From positions 246,041-310,040 of the forward strand of contig JACEEZ010004786.1 of assembly GCA_016584305.1 (NCBI GenBank): a stretch of 64,000 bases of DNA. Reading direction: 5' to 3'. Source of the DNA: Chionoecetes opilio (Eukaryota; Arthropoda; Malacostraca; Decapoda; Majidae). Positions 43,300 through 55,373 of the stretch are shown in pieces; position 1 is the first letter of the stretch; each line of letters starts with the position of its first letter. Below the pieces are notes generated by a model, which was given only the letters and a program-made list of their open reading frames with translations, ran no database searches and had not been told where the DNA came from. The position numbers and the translations under genes are program-made.

Positions 43300-46225
43300 C
43301 TAAGGCGGATGTAAGCGGCACCATCTGTGGGCCGCCACCTTCACCTGCTGGGTGTTCATGGCCACGACATCCACCTCAACCGTGAAGGTGTTCCACAGTG
43401 TCGCCGTGGCCCAAGTAAAGGCTCGCTGGCCCATCACGGTGTGGGTCCTCTGGGCCTCGAGTAGGAGATCACCTGACGCTACCGTCCTCGTAGCGCGCTC
43501 TGACCTCCTCCACGGGACCCGAAGCCCTGCAAGGTGGGAAGAGTGTTGCACCTGGGCCTTGTGCAACACAGTGAGGGCACCGACTCTCCTCCGGTGCCCC
43601 AGGCTGTCAAGCTGGGAGCGGGGATCGTCCCGCCACTGCTCCTGCTGTAGTCGTTGTTGTTGTTGTTGTTGCTGGTGTTGGAGCTGCAGCTGATGTTGTT
43701 GTTGTCGTCGCTGCTGCTGCTGCCACTGTTGCCGCGGGCGACGTTCCCTGTGATATTGGTCGTCGGTTGGATGTATGAGGCGCTCAGCACGCCTCTGCAC
43801 TTTGTCCAGCAGTGACAGGTGGCACTGGGCACTACTCATCCAGGTGAGAGGACTGTACTCCATGACGGGCCTCACTTGGGCCTTATACAGCCGCATGAGG
43901 CCGTCAGCGTCGAGCAGGTGCCTTACTCGGCGCAGAAGAGTCACCGTCAGGGAGGCTCGACGTGCCACTGTCTCCAGGTGGCGGTCAAAGCGGAGCCTGG
44001 AGTCAACCTCCACCCCCAGGATGTTGATGGAGTCCTTGATGGCAAGGGTATCGTCCCCAAACTTCAACTTCCCCTCGAGTAGCCTGGAGTCCTCCCTCGA
44101 ACGTGATATAACCATGGCCTGGGTCTTCTCGGCAGCAAACTTGACTTGCCACCGTCTTCCCCAGGCCGTGATGTCACCAAGTTGACGGTTGGTGGCATCT
44201 ATCACGTTCGCAGTCTCCTCTCTGGTGTAGGAGTGGGACACGGTGCAGTCGTCAGCATAGGCAGACGCCACAGGGAGGCTTCGGAGGAGGTCATTGAAGT
44301 AAATGTTCCACAGGATGGGGCCCAGGACGGTCCCTGTGGAACGGAAGCCTCCACCGGGTACGTGGCTGACGTGCTCCCATTCACCACCACCCTCAGACTC
44401 CGGCTGTGCAGGTAGCTCGAGAACAACGCCAGCAGGTGTCCCGTGATGCCGAGCTGTTCAAGCTTTGCCAGGAGGCCCTTGTGCCACACACAGTCAAAGG
44501 CCCGGCGATGTCCAGGGCAATCACCAGCGATGGGCGGCCAGAGTCCAGGGAGTCCTGCCATGATTTGGAGAGCAGGAGAAGCAGGTCCGAGGCGGAGCGT
44601 CCCTTCCTAAACCCGTACTGTCTAGGGGACATCAGGTGGTGCTCCTCTAGGTGGCGGGTCAGTTGCTCTGCAATAATCCTTTCTAAGATCTTGCTGACAA
44701 CTGACAGAGCGAGATTGGACGATAGTTGGCTGGATCAGTCCTCTCCTTTTTCTTGTGTACGGGCGTGACACGAGCCTCCTTCCACAGGCATGGCCAGGCG
44801 CCCGTTTGGAGGCACTGCTGAAAGATGTGCGTGAGGGGCCTTATCAGCTCATCTGCACAGTGCTTGAGCAGGAAGGGACTCACACCATCAGGCCCAGGCG
44901 CCTTTTTGGTGTTGACGGTACGCAGGAGGCGGGCCACGGTGTCCTCCGTGACCACCGGGCTGTCCAGGCCCAGGTGACACATACGGGTGAGGCGAGGTGG
45001 CTGCCTCTCAGGGTCCTGTGTCGTCATCTTCCTGCTGAAGTGCGTCGCCAGGAGGTCTGCCTTCTCCTGGTTTTTTACCACCCAGTCTCCTGCTGGTGTG
45101 ATGAGGGACGGGATTCTCTCCTGGGTGACGGTGCCTTGTCTCTCCTTCACCAAGGACCACCATTGCTTGGAGTCAACTTGATTGGAGGCTAGTTTCCTCC
45201 TGACGTCATTTTCCCACCTGTTCCTGGCCCATGAAGCTGTCCTGGTCATGGCCTTACAGGTGGCGCGGTGCAGGGCCTTGTTCCTCTGTGTGGGGCGGCG
45301 CTTTAGGCGCACCCAGGCCTTGTATTTATCCTCCGCGGCAAGGCGACACCTGAAACCGAACCACGGCTGGTCTAGCGGCTCAGCCTCGTACACTCTATGT
45401 GGAACATGTTGGGCCCGCGCGGCAAGGAGAATGGCGGTGAAGGTAGCCACATTGTGATCCACGTCACCGCAGAGCGCGGCGGCCCAGTCAGTGTCAGACA
45501 GGACGCGCTTGATGGCCAGCCAGTCAGCTCTATCCCACAGCCAAATGACCCACTGGCATGTTTCCTCGCTGGCGGGGTCTAGGCCAATGTGGAAGAGCAC
45601 TGCATGATGATCAGAGCTGCCAACTGTGTTCAGCTGGCTGCACTGTACTGAGTCTGCAGGAAGATCAGTGAGCACTGGGTCCAGAGAGCCACCTCGTACG
45701 TGTGTGGGGAAGGTGACGTGATTGGTGAGCCCATGGACCACTGTCAACTCTGTGAAGGCCCTTTTCACCAAGTGCTGATTCAGGTCGCCCACGATAACGC
45801 TGTTCTGGCAGTCACGATTGGCCAAGATGGTGTCCAGCTGGTCAGTGAGGAAGGCTAAGGGTGCTGCGCCATGCCATTGTGGGCGATAAAGAGCGCATAA
45901 CAAGACAGCACTTTTGTCTGTGAGGAGAAGGCGGAAGAACATCGCTTCTATCCTCGGGGACCGGGACAGGCAGTAACTGAAGCTGCAGTCCCTCACGGTG
46001 ACACACTGCTACACCGCCGCCTTGTCCGGTGCCTCGATCACGCCGCATCCAGTGACAATAGCCCGGGATTCTGTCACATGTTGTCACACACTCATCAGTC
46101 AGGAACGTCTCGACGGCCACCACGACGTCAGCTTTGTTCCTGAGGACGGTGTGTGTTAGCTCGCCGACATTCGTCCTGAAGCCGCGAACGTTGGCAGACA
46201 GGATCTTGAGGCCAGCGTGTGCCAT
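43300..46225 (-). pseudogene. LINE ORF2: endonuclease and reverse transcriptase, frameshifted
   Basis: Start MAHAGLKILSANVRGFRTN is the endonuclease N-terminus, with VVAVETFL (catalytic Glu region). A frameshift near 45970 is followed by IVGDLNQHL and, near 45600, GSSDHHAVLF, the terminal endonuclease motif. RT begins with KKAPGPDGVSPFLLKH and DPANYRPISL. A frameshift near 44700 is followed by RQYGFRKGRSASDLLLLLSK and VIALDIAG. Another shift leads to VNGSTSATYPVEASVPQG and then ASAYADDCTVSH with the catalytic D-D. The C-terminus includes NILGVEVDSRLRFDRHL, a Gln-rich run at about 43650-43740 and LGHRRRVGALTVLHK. At least four frameshifts; otherwise long intact stretches, so it is relatively recent. 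Confidence 0.9.
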
Positions 46226-46234
46226 TCCTTGCCC

Positions 46235-46572
46235 TTAGTGATGGTATGGGGAGGCGGCAGCAGCGTATGGCAATGGTGTAAGCACCTGTGGGTGATGCTG
46301 TGATGGGTGGAGTGGGCTGGGGAGGAGAGGATTGGTGAGGAGAGGGATTCGTTCAGTGAGCAGGGCCCTGAAGAATCGTTCCTGCCTTTCTTCAGCTGCT
46401 CGAGTGAAACAATTGTCTGCAGTATGTCCTGAACGCAGACAATACTCGCAGCTTTGGCTCCGTTTTTCTTCAGCCAGCCGTTTACGGCAAAGGTCGCGAG
46501 TATGACCCCTTTTGTCGCAGTATTCACAGACGATGGCGGTGCAGTGATGTCTGGTGTGACCTCGCTGAAGGC

Positions 46573-46577
<5 letters not shown>
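46235..46577 (-). pseudogene. LINE ORF1 C-terminus with CCHC zinc knuckles
   Basis: The minus-strand frame contains CEYCDKRGHTRDLC and CEYCLRSGHTADNC, two perfect CX2CX4HX4C knuckles. A third, N-terminal one (CLQRGHTRHHC) lacks its first cysteine because the frame runs into the CT array at 46577. The frame ends in a Pro/His-rich tail and a stop at 46235-46237. Such Gag-type knuckles bind RNA in ORF1 proteins of Jockey/I/R1 elements. Confidence 0.88.
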
Positions 46578-46617
<40 letters not shown>

Positions 46618-46631
46618 CTCTCTCCTCTCTC

Positions 46632-46673
<42 letters not shown>

Positions 46674-46685
46674 TCTCTCTTCTCT

Positions 46686-46721
<36 letters not shown>

Positions 46722-46727
46722 CTTTTT
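46578..46727. repeat. (CT)n compound microsatellite
   Basis: CT array with CC and TT interruptions, fused precisely to the truncated LINE ORF1. Confidence 0.95.
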
Positions 46728-47406
46728 CAGCTATCGCTTTTTAGCATCATATATGTACATCACTTTACTTAGCTTTCTTTCTCTTCCTCTACCTGGGTCT
46801 ACCATCTATGTTACCTCTCTTGCCCATCCCCTTTCCTCCACTGATCTCCTCTCCTTCCCTCCGTTGTGCAGTAATAGTTTCGTTCTTCTTATTTTGTTCC
46901 TATATCATCAACATCTTTATTGTCATCATCATCATCATCCCAGCCCCGACAACATCCTATTGGTCATATATCTCCTTTTCAAGTACTTGTTTAGTTTTTG
47001 TATGTAACGTTTTCTATATACTTATCTTCAGGATTTTATTTGCCACTATCTCCCTCTGTTTATATTTATATATCAGCTTTACTCACATTATATTTTATAC
47101 AATAATATATTTGCCATGTCATGTAATTTTCCCTCGATCTTCTGTCACTCTTCCTTCTCCTTCTTTCTATATTTCTAGATAACCACGAAATAATTCCCAC
47201 ACGACACACCCTTCTTCTCCCTCCCATCTTCTACCTTCCAATCCTATGTTCAGTCTTCCTTCCTTTGTCCCCCTCCGTGACAACCTCTCCTTTACTTTTT
47301 GTACGCGACACTTTCCTCTTCACTCCCTCCTTTTGTTCCATTTTGTATGCTCACCACCGCTCACTCCTTTCTCCCTCACAAAACTCTTTCCTTCTTCCTC
47401 CGTCAG
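46728..47406. other. pyrimidine-rich intron-like sequence upstream of the TMTC exon
   Basis: No coding signal. Its T/C-rich character up to CTTCCTCCGTCAG fits the 3' part of an intron. Confidence 0.55.
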
Positions 47407-47592
47407 GGTGCTCACGTTATGGTACCTGCCGGTGTTCAACGCGTGGCTGCTGTTGTGTCCCCTTACCCTGGCTCATGACTGGCAGATGGCTCCGTGCCTC
47501 TCATCACCTCCCCAGCAGACCCCAGGAACGTGGCATCCCTCCTCTTCTACGCCGCCCTCTACTGCTACTTCGTGCCGGCCCTGTGCCAGAAG
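47407..47592 (+). CDS. TMTC-family exon (DUF1736 region), 1-base deletion
   Basis: After the acceptor TTCCTCCGTCAG, the exon reads VLTLWYLPVFNAWLLLCPLT then LAHDWQM. Skipping one missing base at about 47488, it continues GSVPLITSPADPRNVASLLF and YAALYCYFVPALCQK, ending at AAG|GTGTGT. The NAWLLLCP...DWxMGSVPLI...DPRNVASLLFY pattern is that of TMTC1-4, multi-pass ER proteins with C-terminal TPR repeats that O-mannosylate cadherins. This part lies in the DUF1736 membrane region after the catalytic half. The missing G in ATGGCTCC (expected ATGGGCTCC) could be an assembly error or a real lesion. Which TMTC paralogue cannot be told. No neighbouring TMTC exon was recognised. Confidence 0.82.
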
Positions 47593-48074
47593 GTGTGTTT
47601 GTGTGTGCGTGTCTGTAGTAATAGTGTGTTGCAGTGGAGCGTTATACGTAAAAACAGTAATTCAGTTAAGTGTTGCGTTACCAATGTTATGTTTAAGGTA
47701 TGTTGGGTGGTTTTATTAATGTTTCATGATGTATTGTGCTGTGAAGAGGTTCTGGTAATATAGTAGACAATATAAACCGGTGACATTGAGATTCATTGGA
47801 ATTGAGATTGAGATTCATTGTGTTGAGTTGCGTTGCACTTTGATCATAGATGGAGAGAATACTTGCCAAACAAAAGAGCAACTATGGAAACCCTCAAATG
47901 AAACCAGGGTCAATATATTGCAGCATCCGTGTTACCTGTCACTATTACCTGCACATATCAACATCAGTCATATTCTTAGGAAGCAGGTTGGGAAAAGTAG
48001 TAAAATGTCGAACATCACTAATGTTGTAATCAAATGTCTATCAATCTGCGTGTCCGTGTAATTTTGTATGCCCA
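47593..48074. other. intron-like sequence after the TMTC exon
   Basis: Short GTGTGT run at the donor, then a GAGATT repeat near 47790-47820. Nothing else supported. Confidence 0.4.
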
Positions 48075-48640
48075 TTGCTACCCGTGCTGCGAAGTGTGGG
48101 GGAGGTGTATCCAGCTTTTTTCATGTGAATACAGGAGTGAAGCAAGGGTGGGTCCTTGCCCCATCACTTTTCAACACTTATTTGGACTGGGTATTGGGCA
48201 AAGTTGTAGATCAAAGTGATTGTGGAGCATCTCTCGGTAACACCAAGATTAATCTTTGCTGAGTCACTGGAGGTCCTGGTGATAGCTCTTGAGGCACTGC
48301 ACGAGGAGGCAAAGCCTTTGGGACTTGAGGTCTCCTGGCTCAAGACCAAGGTCCAGGTGTTTGGAGATTTACTAGATAAAGCAGTACTGTCTGTTAATGC
48401 GTGCGGCGAGGACATTGAGATCTTGGAAAGTTTTACATACCTTGGTAGCGCAGTCCATAATGATGGCGGGTCGCGTCAAAAAGTCTTACGGCGGATTGGT
48501 ATAGCCCACGGTGTTATGGACTCGCTCAGCACGAGTATTTGGCGTTGTCGGTACCTATGCAGGAGGACAAAGATCCGGTTCTTCAAGTGGCTTGTGATCC
48601 CTGTCTTACTCTAAGGTTGTGAGACATGGACACTAAGGGC
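48075..48640 (+). mobile_element. RTE-like LINE fragment (reverse transcriptase)
   Basis: Peptides FFHVNTGVKQGWVLAPSLFN and TYLDWVLGKVVDQSDCGASL, then IFAESLEVLVIALEALHEEA, SWLKTKVQVFGD, LESFTYLGSAVHNDGGSRQK and RRTKIRFFKWLVIPVLL are the GVxQGC, thumb and C-terminal parts of an RTE-type RT. The stretch that should carry the F-A-D-D pair between NTKI and FAESL is deleted or shifted. It ends near GCGAGACATGGACAC-type C-W motif. Opposite half of the same clade as 375-905. Confidence 0.85.
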
Positions 48641-49130
48641 CATATTCAAGAATTTTTCTCCACCCGTTGTGTCGGTTTTTGGTATACAAGAATCAAAATA
48701 CGACGCGACGCGTCGAGCTCAGGGGTGGAGGAATGTCAGCTGATTCCCGACAACTTGCACATCCCCCCTTCATCTCGCTCTCCACTCATTCCATCGTATT
48801 TCTTCCCAGACCATTACAGGAGAGTTTTCAACACAACCGAGAGTGACAGCCATACACTGTGAATGCACACGTGTCATCATTAAGGTAAAATCAGGTCCAG
48901 GAGGCCTTATATAGGTGTGTGAACTTGTGAGGAAGCCAGGCGGCGGCGGGAGGGTGGAGGGCAGCCATTGTGTGGAGCAGTGGTGGCGGGCCGTTCAAAT
49001 GTACTCGCACGCATCACTCAGGCCAATTTTTTCTGCACCAACGCCTCAGACAAGTCGAACACAAACTTAGCTATTATTTATGTCAGAATGAAAATTTCAC
49101 TAGTAAAATGTATTAGATATGTAAAAAACA
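48641..49130. other. no recognisable gene
   Basis: Begins GGGCCATATTCAAGAATTTT, which looks like a repeat end, but I found no partner in the window. Confidence 0.4.
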
Positions 49131-49855
49131 GTCAAAAAATGATGCCGTTTTGGGGTCGTTTGGTTGGTACCCTGTCAAATACCCATCGTCGGGGCAGTTC
49201 TTGTAGGAGCCCATGGAGGTACGGGGTGGAAAAAATCCACGGCCCGGGTTTTGACGACTTTTTTGAATAACCCCTAAATAGCGATTTGAAGGGGGAAAAT
49301 CGATCCCTTTTGGTGATAAGGCCTTGCAAAATAATGGGGTATCGTTTGGGATGTTACGTGTCTAATCAGGTTTGACCGTGAGAAAAATCGGGGCCATTCC
49401 CTGCATATTCCGTCAGCCCCAAACTTCTGCTATAGGGGCATGTGGGGGGCACCTCCCCTAAAACCGCCCTTTTCCCATAGTTTGTATAGGGTACGGACAT
49501 TCTGGCGTGAAGGAGGCCCAAGGGGTGCCACAAGGCTCGGGGCGGGGGCAATTTTATGCTACTTGTCGATATTTTGGAATGGGAAGGGGAGCCGCAGGGG
49601 GAAATCGCGGTAGGCCCCCAGGAGCGGGTCGAGGTGGGCGAGGCGAGGGCCCCCCCGGCGTATGCCCCCAAAAATTTGGTTGATTGATTGTATCCCATAA
49701 TGTATTTGAGATTTTTTTTTTTGTGCATTTAGTACAAGTTTATTGTTTTATCTCGCAAAAATTATGCTTTAGTAAAAAAAAAATCTTTAAATTAAAATCT
49801 CTTGGATTTTTTTTCATGTTTTCTACATTTTTCACTGAAATTTAAATTACATATA

Positions 49856-49862
<7 letters not shown>

Positions 49863-49898
<36 letters not shown>

Positions 49899-49935
49899 TA
49901 TATATAAAAATTTATAATATTATATATATAACTTT
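49863..49935. repeat. (TA)n microsatellite
   Basis: AT dinucleotides with short A/T slips. Confidence 0.9.
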
Positions 49936-50504
49936 TTTCACCCCGCCAGATTTTTTAATTTTTTGATCCCCATTATTTTTTTCATCATTGTTGACAGTTC
50001 CATTATTTCATTTTTTTTTTCACCCTCTTTTAAAACCATCAGTCACCCCTCATAATTTTCTATAAACCATTTGATTTAAAAAAATTAAATCCCCCTCAGG
50101 TCCATCTATATGATATTTTACAATTTGTGTATTTGGCTAAATTACCCTTTTCCCCTTCCTATTTTTCCAGGACGCGGGGGGAAAACTGTCCTGCGGCTGT
50201 ACCCTTTTTGGGTCCTCCCTTCCTCCCCCCACCAACCTCTTTTTCACCGCGGTTTTGGGGGCGGAAAGAATCCCTACACCCCCAGGTAGGTCAAGATGGT
50301 GTGGGGGTTGGGGGGGAGAGCTGTGGTGGGGAGTGACCTGTCGTGTGTGGGATTTTGTGCTGGTGGTGATTTGATCTGTGGTGGGATTTTTTGGGGTTGT
50401 GAGAGGGGATTTAGGACATTTGGGAAATTATTTTTTTGGAGTGAGAAATTTTTGCGAGATGTGTATGTTTAGGTAATTGTGTGCAGGTGTGGGGTGAGTA
50501 TTTG

Positions 50505-50634
50505 CGTGGTGTGTGTGTGTGGTGTGTGTGTGTGTGGTGTATGTTGAGTGTGTGTGTGTGGTGTGTGTGTGTTTGTGTGTGTGTGTGTGGTGTGTGTGTG
50601 TTGTGTGTGTGGTGGTGTGTGTGTGTGTGTGTGT
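50505..50634. repeat. (GT)n irregular array
   Basis: GT with many GG breaks. Confidence 0.9.
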
Positions 50635-51659
50635 CCCCTTTTTTTGTGGGGGAGTATGGAGAGCAGTACTTTTACCCTTTATAAGGGGGGGGGGAAGGGG
50701 GGGAGGAGGGGGGCTTCAAAATGCAGATGGAACTCGATTGTATTTCTGCCCTGTGAAAATAAAAAGCATTTTGCAGAAGGAAATTTTAAATATCTCTTTT
50801 CTTTGTTTCCTTTTTTTTCCCCCGGATCCGCATAAAAAGCCTCGAAAATGAAAGCGAAAATGATAAAAAGTTTTTTTAAAAAACTAAAATAGAAACCTAA
50901 GGCCGGGACCCTTTGGGGTTTGCCATAAAAAACTGAAATGAAGGGGAGAAAACATACCTTTTCCCACACTTTATTGTTTTGGCCTTCGTACGAGGTGTGG
51001 GGAAAAGTGTGGAGGGAGGGATGTAATAAAGGAAATGGAAAAAAAGGAAAGAATGGATTAGAGAAAGAGAAGGGGAGGAATAAGGGGGATGAGAAGAGGG
51101 AGGATTAAAAGGAAGAAAATAGCTAGAAATGGGGATAGGAGAAAAAGTGATAAAAAAAGGGGAAAAATGTGAAAGGAAAGACTCGTTTGGGAAAAAGAAA
51201 AAAGGGGCGAATAAGGGGATGAAAAGGGAAATGGGAAAGACAGATGGATTGGTATGGAAAAAAAAAGGGAGGAATAAAGAGGGTAAAAAAGGGGAAATAG
51301 GAAAAAGGGGAAGGACAGATTTGGGGGAGAGGTAAGGCTAAAGGAAGATAATTGAAGAGGACTAATCGAAATGTCCCCCACGCCCCTTCACCCCCTTAAG
51401 TCATTCAACGCGTTACATCACTCTATCCTTCCCCCATCCCCCCTCTCTTCCCTTCCCCCCCCCATTTCATTCCCCTCCCATAATAGGATGCAGTTTTCCC
51501 AAAAAGACACCTACCCCATCCCCTTTTTTTTTAAATTATATTCATTAACATTTTTTTTCTACCTTCCCAGTACCCTTCCATACTTACAAAACCACCTCTA
51601 TCTTCCATCGTACCGTGACATTTTCATTTCCATTAACCAAAAGAAAAAGAAAACAGTTC

Positions 51660-51895
51660 AAGTGGAAAAGCGTAGATTCAAAAAAAAAGTAAGGAAAAAT
51701 GGTTTAAAATAGGGTGGAAAAGATTGGGTGGATCAGTAGCAGGTAGTTAGTGCGGGGTATTAGGAGCTTTAAAAAGGGGGGCTAATAAAAACAGGATGGG
51801 GGGTGAAAGGTGGATGTAGGTAGTGTTAGGGGCAGGAATACCCCTATAGGCCTCATGGGCCCCTTGAGCTTCCTTTTTTGCTTATGTTTTTAGTT
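51660..51895 (+). mobile_element. CR1-like LINE 3' fragment in low-quality sequence
   Basis: AAAGCGTAGATTCAAAAAAA, then GTAGTTAGTGCGGGGTATTA, GGTGAAAGGTGGATGTAGGT and AGTGTTAGG match the CR1 end of ORF2 and 3' UTR, ending at GCTTCCTTTTTTGCTTATGT. Indels fall mainly at homopolymers. Confidence 0.8.
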
Positions 51896-52377
51896 TTTAT
51901 ATTTTTATTCCATTACCTTCCAATTCCCCCCAAAAATCTAACCCTTACATTCCTTTTCTTATCACTCCCTTTATTTTTATTTGCTAACCCTTCCATGAAT
52001 ATAAATACTTTTTTTCATATAGTTTTTTCCCGTAATTGCGGTTGACCATTTAAAAACCCATTAAAGCCCGGTACATAAAACAGTATGTGAAAACCAAATG
52101 AATATATTGCGTGTCGAGCTCCGTTTAATTGTCAAAACAGAAAGCCGCACCTGAGGGTATCGAAATATGTTTGCGGTAATTAATTGGGTAGGTGTGCGTG
52201 CGAAGGTGTTAGAGGGTGCCAGCCGAAATACAAGTCAGGGGCGGGATAGGGATAGGGAGGGTAGGGCAAGGGGGGGGGAAAGGGGAGATTTTATGTGCTG
52301 GGATTTTTATGGTAAGATATTTAAAAAAAAAGCTGAAAAAAGGTACGTCTGACGGCAAAAGATATGACCCTTGTAGG

Positions 52378-52736
52378 GTGTTGTTGGTTTTGGGTGTGTG
52401 TGGGTTGTGTTTGTTGTGTGTGTGTGGTTTGTGTGAGAGTGGGGTGTGTGTTTTTGGGGAGGTGGTTTGTGGTGTTTTGTTTTTTATATGTCGTGTGTGT
52501 GTTTGTGTGGGTTTTTTTTGGGGTGTGTGTGTTTTTGGGTGTATTTCTGTGTGTGAGTGTGTGTGTGGGGTGTTGTGTGTGGTGTGTGTGTGTGGTTTGT
52601 GTGTGTTTCTGTGTGGGGGTGTGTGGTGTTTTTGTGGTGTATTGTGTTTGGGGTGTATTTTGTGTTTTGTGTGTGTGTGTGTGTTTTGTTGTGTGGTATG
52701 TTGTGTGTGTGTGTTTCTGGTGCGTTTTGTTGTGTG
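52378..52736. repeat. degenerate (GT)n tract
   Basis: 360 bp of G/T with frequent TTT and GGG insertions. Spurious frames of up to 176 codons arise on both strands. Confidence 0.85.
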
Positions 52737-52904
52737 CAACTTTTAAAAAAAAGAAGTGTACAGGCATGAATAATTTTTTTTAAAATATGCTCTATGAATT
52801 AGGACCCCCTTTTCTCTCTTCTTTTCCTTCTCTCTTTAAACCCTTTTTTTTTTTCTCTCTTTCTCTCTACCCTTTTTTTTTTTTTCCCTCTTCTTCTGTT
52901 CTGT

Positions 52905-52907
52905 CCT

Positions 52908-52949
<42 letters not shown>

Positions 52950-52993
52950 TCTCTCTCTTCTCTCTCTCTCCTTTTCTCTCTCTCTTCTCTTCC
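52905..52993. repeat. (TC)n microsatellite
   Basis: TC array with TT breaks. Confidence 0.9.
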
Positions 52994-53094
52994 CCTGCCT
53001 TGATTTGCACATGAAATGCGAAGAAAAACGTATTTTATGGAATGAAGGAAGAGGAATTTTTTGAGGTTTTTGTTTTGTGAGAATTTTTGGGGAG

Positions 53095-53232
53095 TGGTGT
53101 GTGTAGTGTGGTGTGATTGTGTGTGTGGTATTCTTATGCCACACACACAAACACAACACACCACACACAACACACACACACACACCACCCCACCCCACAC
53201 ACACACACCAAAACACACACACACACACATGC
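53095..53232. repeat. inverted (GT)n / (CA)n pair
   Basis: GTGTGGTGTGATTGTGTGTG, a short centre GGTATTCTTATGCC, then CACACACAAACACAACACAC. The two arms can pair with each other. Confidence 0.8.
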
Positions 53233-53929
53233 ATATCCAACCCCCCCCACAACACTAACCCCCGAAATCCCCTCCCCACAACACAAACTTAATCCCCTAT
53301 CAACAAAAAAAGGCTAGGACAATCCTCGTGTGCGGTGTGTGTAACCCTGGGGTTATGTGCCCCTGAGTATCTTGAAGGGTGTGCAGACTACCTGTTGGTC
53401 CCGTGGTTGGTGGGGGTGTTGCGCGAGCTGGAAGTGTGCTAACTGTATGTATGTAATCATTGGATTCCCACATGTCTATGATTTTTATTCCGTCATTTTA
53501 TTGTTATTATTTTATTAGTAGTAGAGTAGTATCATTTTTGTCATTTTCGTTGTTTATAATACAATAATGGAGTGGGGATGATGAAAAAAAATTTAATATT
53601 AATGATAAAGATATATTTTACACTCTTTTTTATTATTTTATTTTGTTATTATTTTTATTACTATTATTATTCATCTCCTCCTCATTTTTATATTGTTTTA
53701 TACCCTATTGATATTTTTTATTTTAATGACAAACGTTGTGAGCTGAGCATGCTTTTTACGCACCCCCGGGGAAAAATATCATATATATTTAATGAAATAA
53801 CAAAAAAGATAAAGATAATATATAATAAATTTTTAATACTGAAAATAAAAATATGATAAACAAGAACGTAAATGATAACGAAAAAAAAATGAAACCCCCC
53901 CAATTTTGTATGGCACGGGTTTTCCCTCC

Positions 53930-55373
53930 TCCTTTTAAGTGAGGTGGAGCATGTTAGTCTATTCCCCTCGTTCCCGGGGGGGGAGCTGTTTTGATGCCCA
54001 CCCCAGTATTTTAAGGACTCGCGAGGGTGTGCACGCGAGCGGGTGGTGATGGGGGTGGATTTAACCCCCGCCGCCTCCCAAAAACTATGTGTTTGCCTCA
54101 GAAAATATTATATTTTTTGCTTTCTCACCTCTTACACAAGATAGGCCTATTTTGTTTGCATCAGTGAATCAGGCAGTGATTGTTCAACAATAACACACTA
54201 TTCACTAACTCAATAGGGAAAACAATAAAGTCATAACTGAGTATCACAAGGGTAGGCGGCTTTTCAGGTTTTCAGTGCATTGAAATGTACTCCTATCCGA
54301 TATTACCAAGCAACCAGATGATATTTAAGAACACTGAACCTACCATCGTGTTCATGATACATTGCTGCATATTATGAGCATAAAAAAATTACAGTAAGAC
54401 TACACCAATATTAAGATAATTGAAGGAAAGTAACATGTGTATAAACATTTTGTCGTGCTTTTTTGGCTTCAACTCAGCTTTAACTCCATCAGTTGGCTCG
54501 CATTACATGTTCAATCACTGTCTCAAAATCCACACACTTTTCCGAATCCTTTGGTATATAGCACGTAACAATAAGGAAAAAAGTAGGTGGTCAAAATCGG
54601 TAAGAAAGTAAACTGCAAACTGGCGCCGTGACGGGTGGAGCCTCTGATAGCTCTCATGAGAACTCATCGTTCCTGTATACGGAGCAATTGCTCACCAGTC
54701 TAGGCGCCAGTTTGCAGTTTTACTTTCTTAGCCATTTTGACCACCTACTTTTTTCCTTATTGTTACGTGCTACATACCAACGGAATTGGAAAAGTGTGTG
54801 GATTTTGAGACAGTGATTGAAAATGTAATGCGAGCAAAACTGATGGAGTTAAAGCGAGTTGAAGCAAAATAAGCAAGACATAATGTTTATACACTATTTT
54901 ACTTTCCTTCAATTATATTAATATTGGTGTAGTCTTACTGTTTTTTTTTTTTATGCTCATGATATGCAGGTATGTATAATGAACACGATGGTAGGTTCAG
55001 TGTTCCTAAATATCATCTGGTAGCTTGGTAATATCGGGTAGGAATACAACATTTCAATGCACTGAAAACCTGAACAGCCGCCTACTCTTGTGATACTCAA
55101 TCATGACTTTATTGTTTTCCCTATTGAGTTATGAATAGCGTGTTATTGTTGAACAATCACTGCATGATTCACTGATGCAAACAAAATAGGCCTATCTTGT
55201 GTAAGAGGTGAGTAAAGCAAAGAAATATGAATATTTTTCTGAGGCAACACATGAGTGTTTGGGAACAGTGAGGCAAAATACCACCACCATCACCACCCAG
55301 CCCGCGTGCATCAACCAATCAGCGACGTCCTTCCATACTCGGGTAGGCATCGAGCAGCTCCCAAGAATCCAGC
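53930..55373. repeat. foldback element with arms of about 650 bp
   Basis: Left arm 53981-54627 and right arm 54703-55362 are inverted copies around a 75-bp spacer; innermost arm bases are GCAAACTGGCGCC / GGCGCCAGTTTGC. Matching blocks include AATAGGGAAAACAATAAAGT and TAGGCCTATTTTGTTTGC. The right arm is further interrupted at 55374 by a TTAA element and seems to resume at 56360 (GTGAATAGACTATAATAAC, compare TTAGTCTATTC at 53954). No coding capacity is recognised. Related fragments are at 3850-4110 and 23300-23495. Confidence 0.85.

Larger units (their letters stand above)
43006..46577 (-). mobile_element. I/Jockey-group LINE, nearly complete, 3.6 kb
   Basis: Order on the minus strand: ORF1 zinc knuckles (46577-46235), ORF2 with endonuclease (from 46225), reverse transcriptase, Gln-rich linker and C-terminal domain (to 43300), 3' UTR to about 43020, then a T run/CT array. 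ORF1 stop and ORF2 start are separated by 9 nt. The 5' part of ORF1 is replaced by a CT microsatellite at 46577. The partial copy at 32435-33085 is closely similar. Clade is uncertain between Jockey, R1 and I groups. Confidence 0.9.
49131..54000. other. homopolymer-inflated, apparently low-quality consensus
   Basis: This 4.9 kb is full of G, C, T and A runs of 4-9 bases, unlike the flanks. The CR1 fragment inside it (51660-51895) carries many more indels than other copies of the family. Simple repeats here are also irregular. I read this as unpolished long-read consensus. Small frames are not annotated as genes. Confidence 0.6.

Noticed and set aside
49366..53317. Numerous frames of 60-176 codons in the homopolymer-rich region
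   Set aside because: No recognisable motifs; the region seems to contain many base-calling indels and GT/CA arrays.
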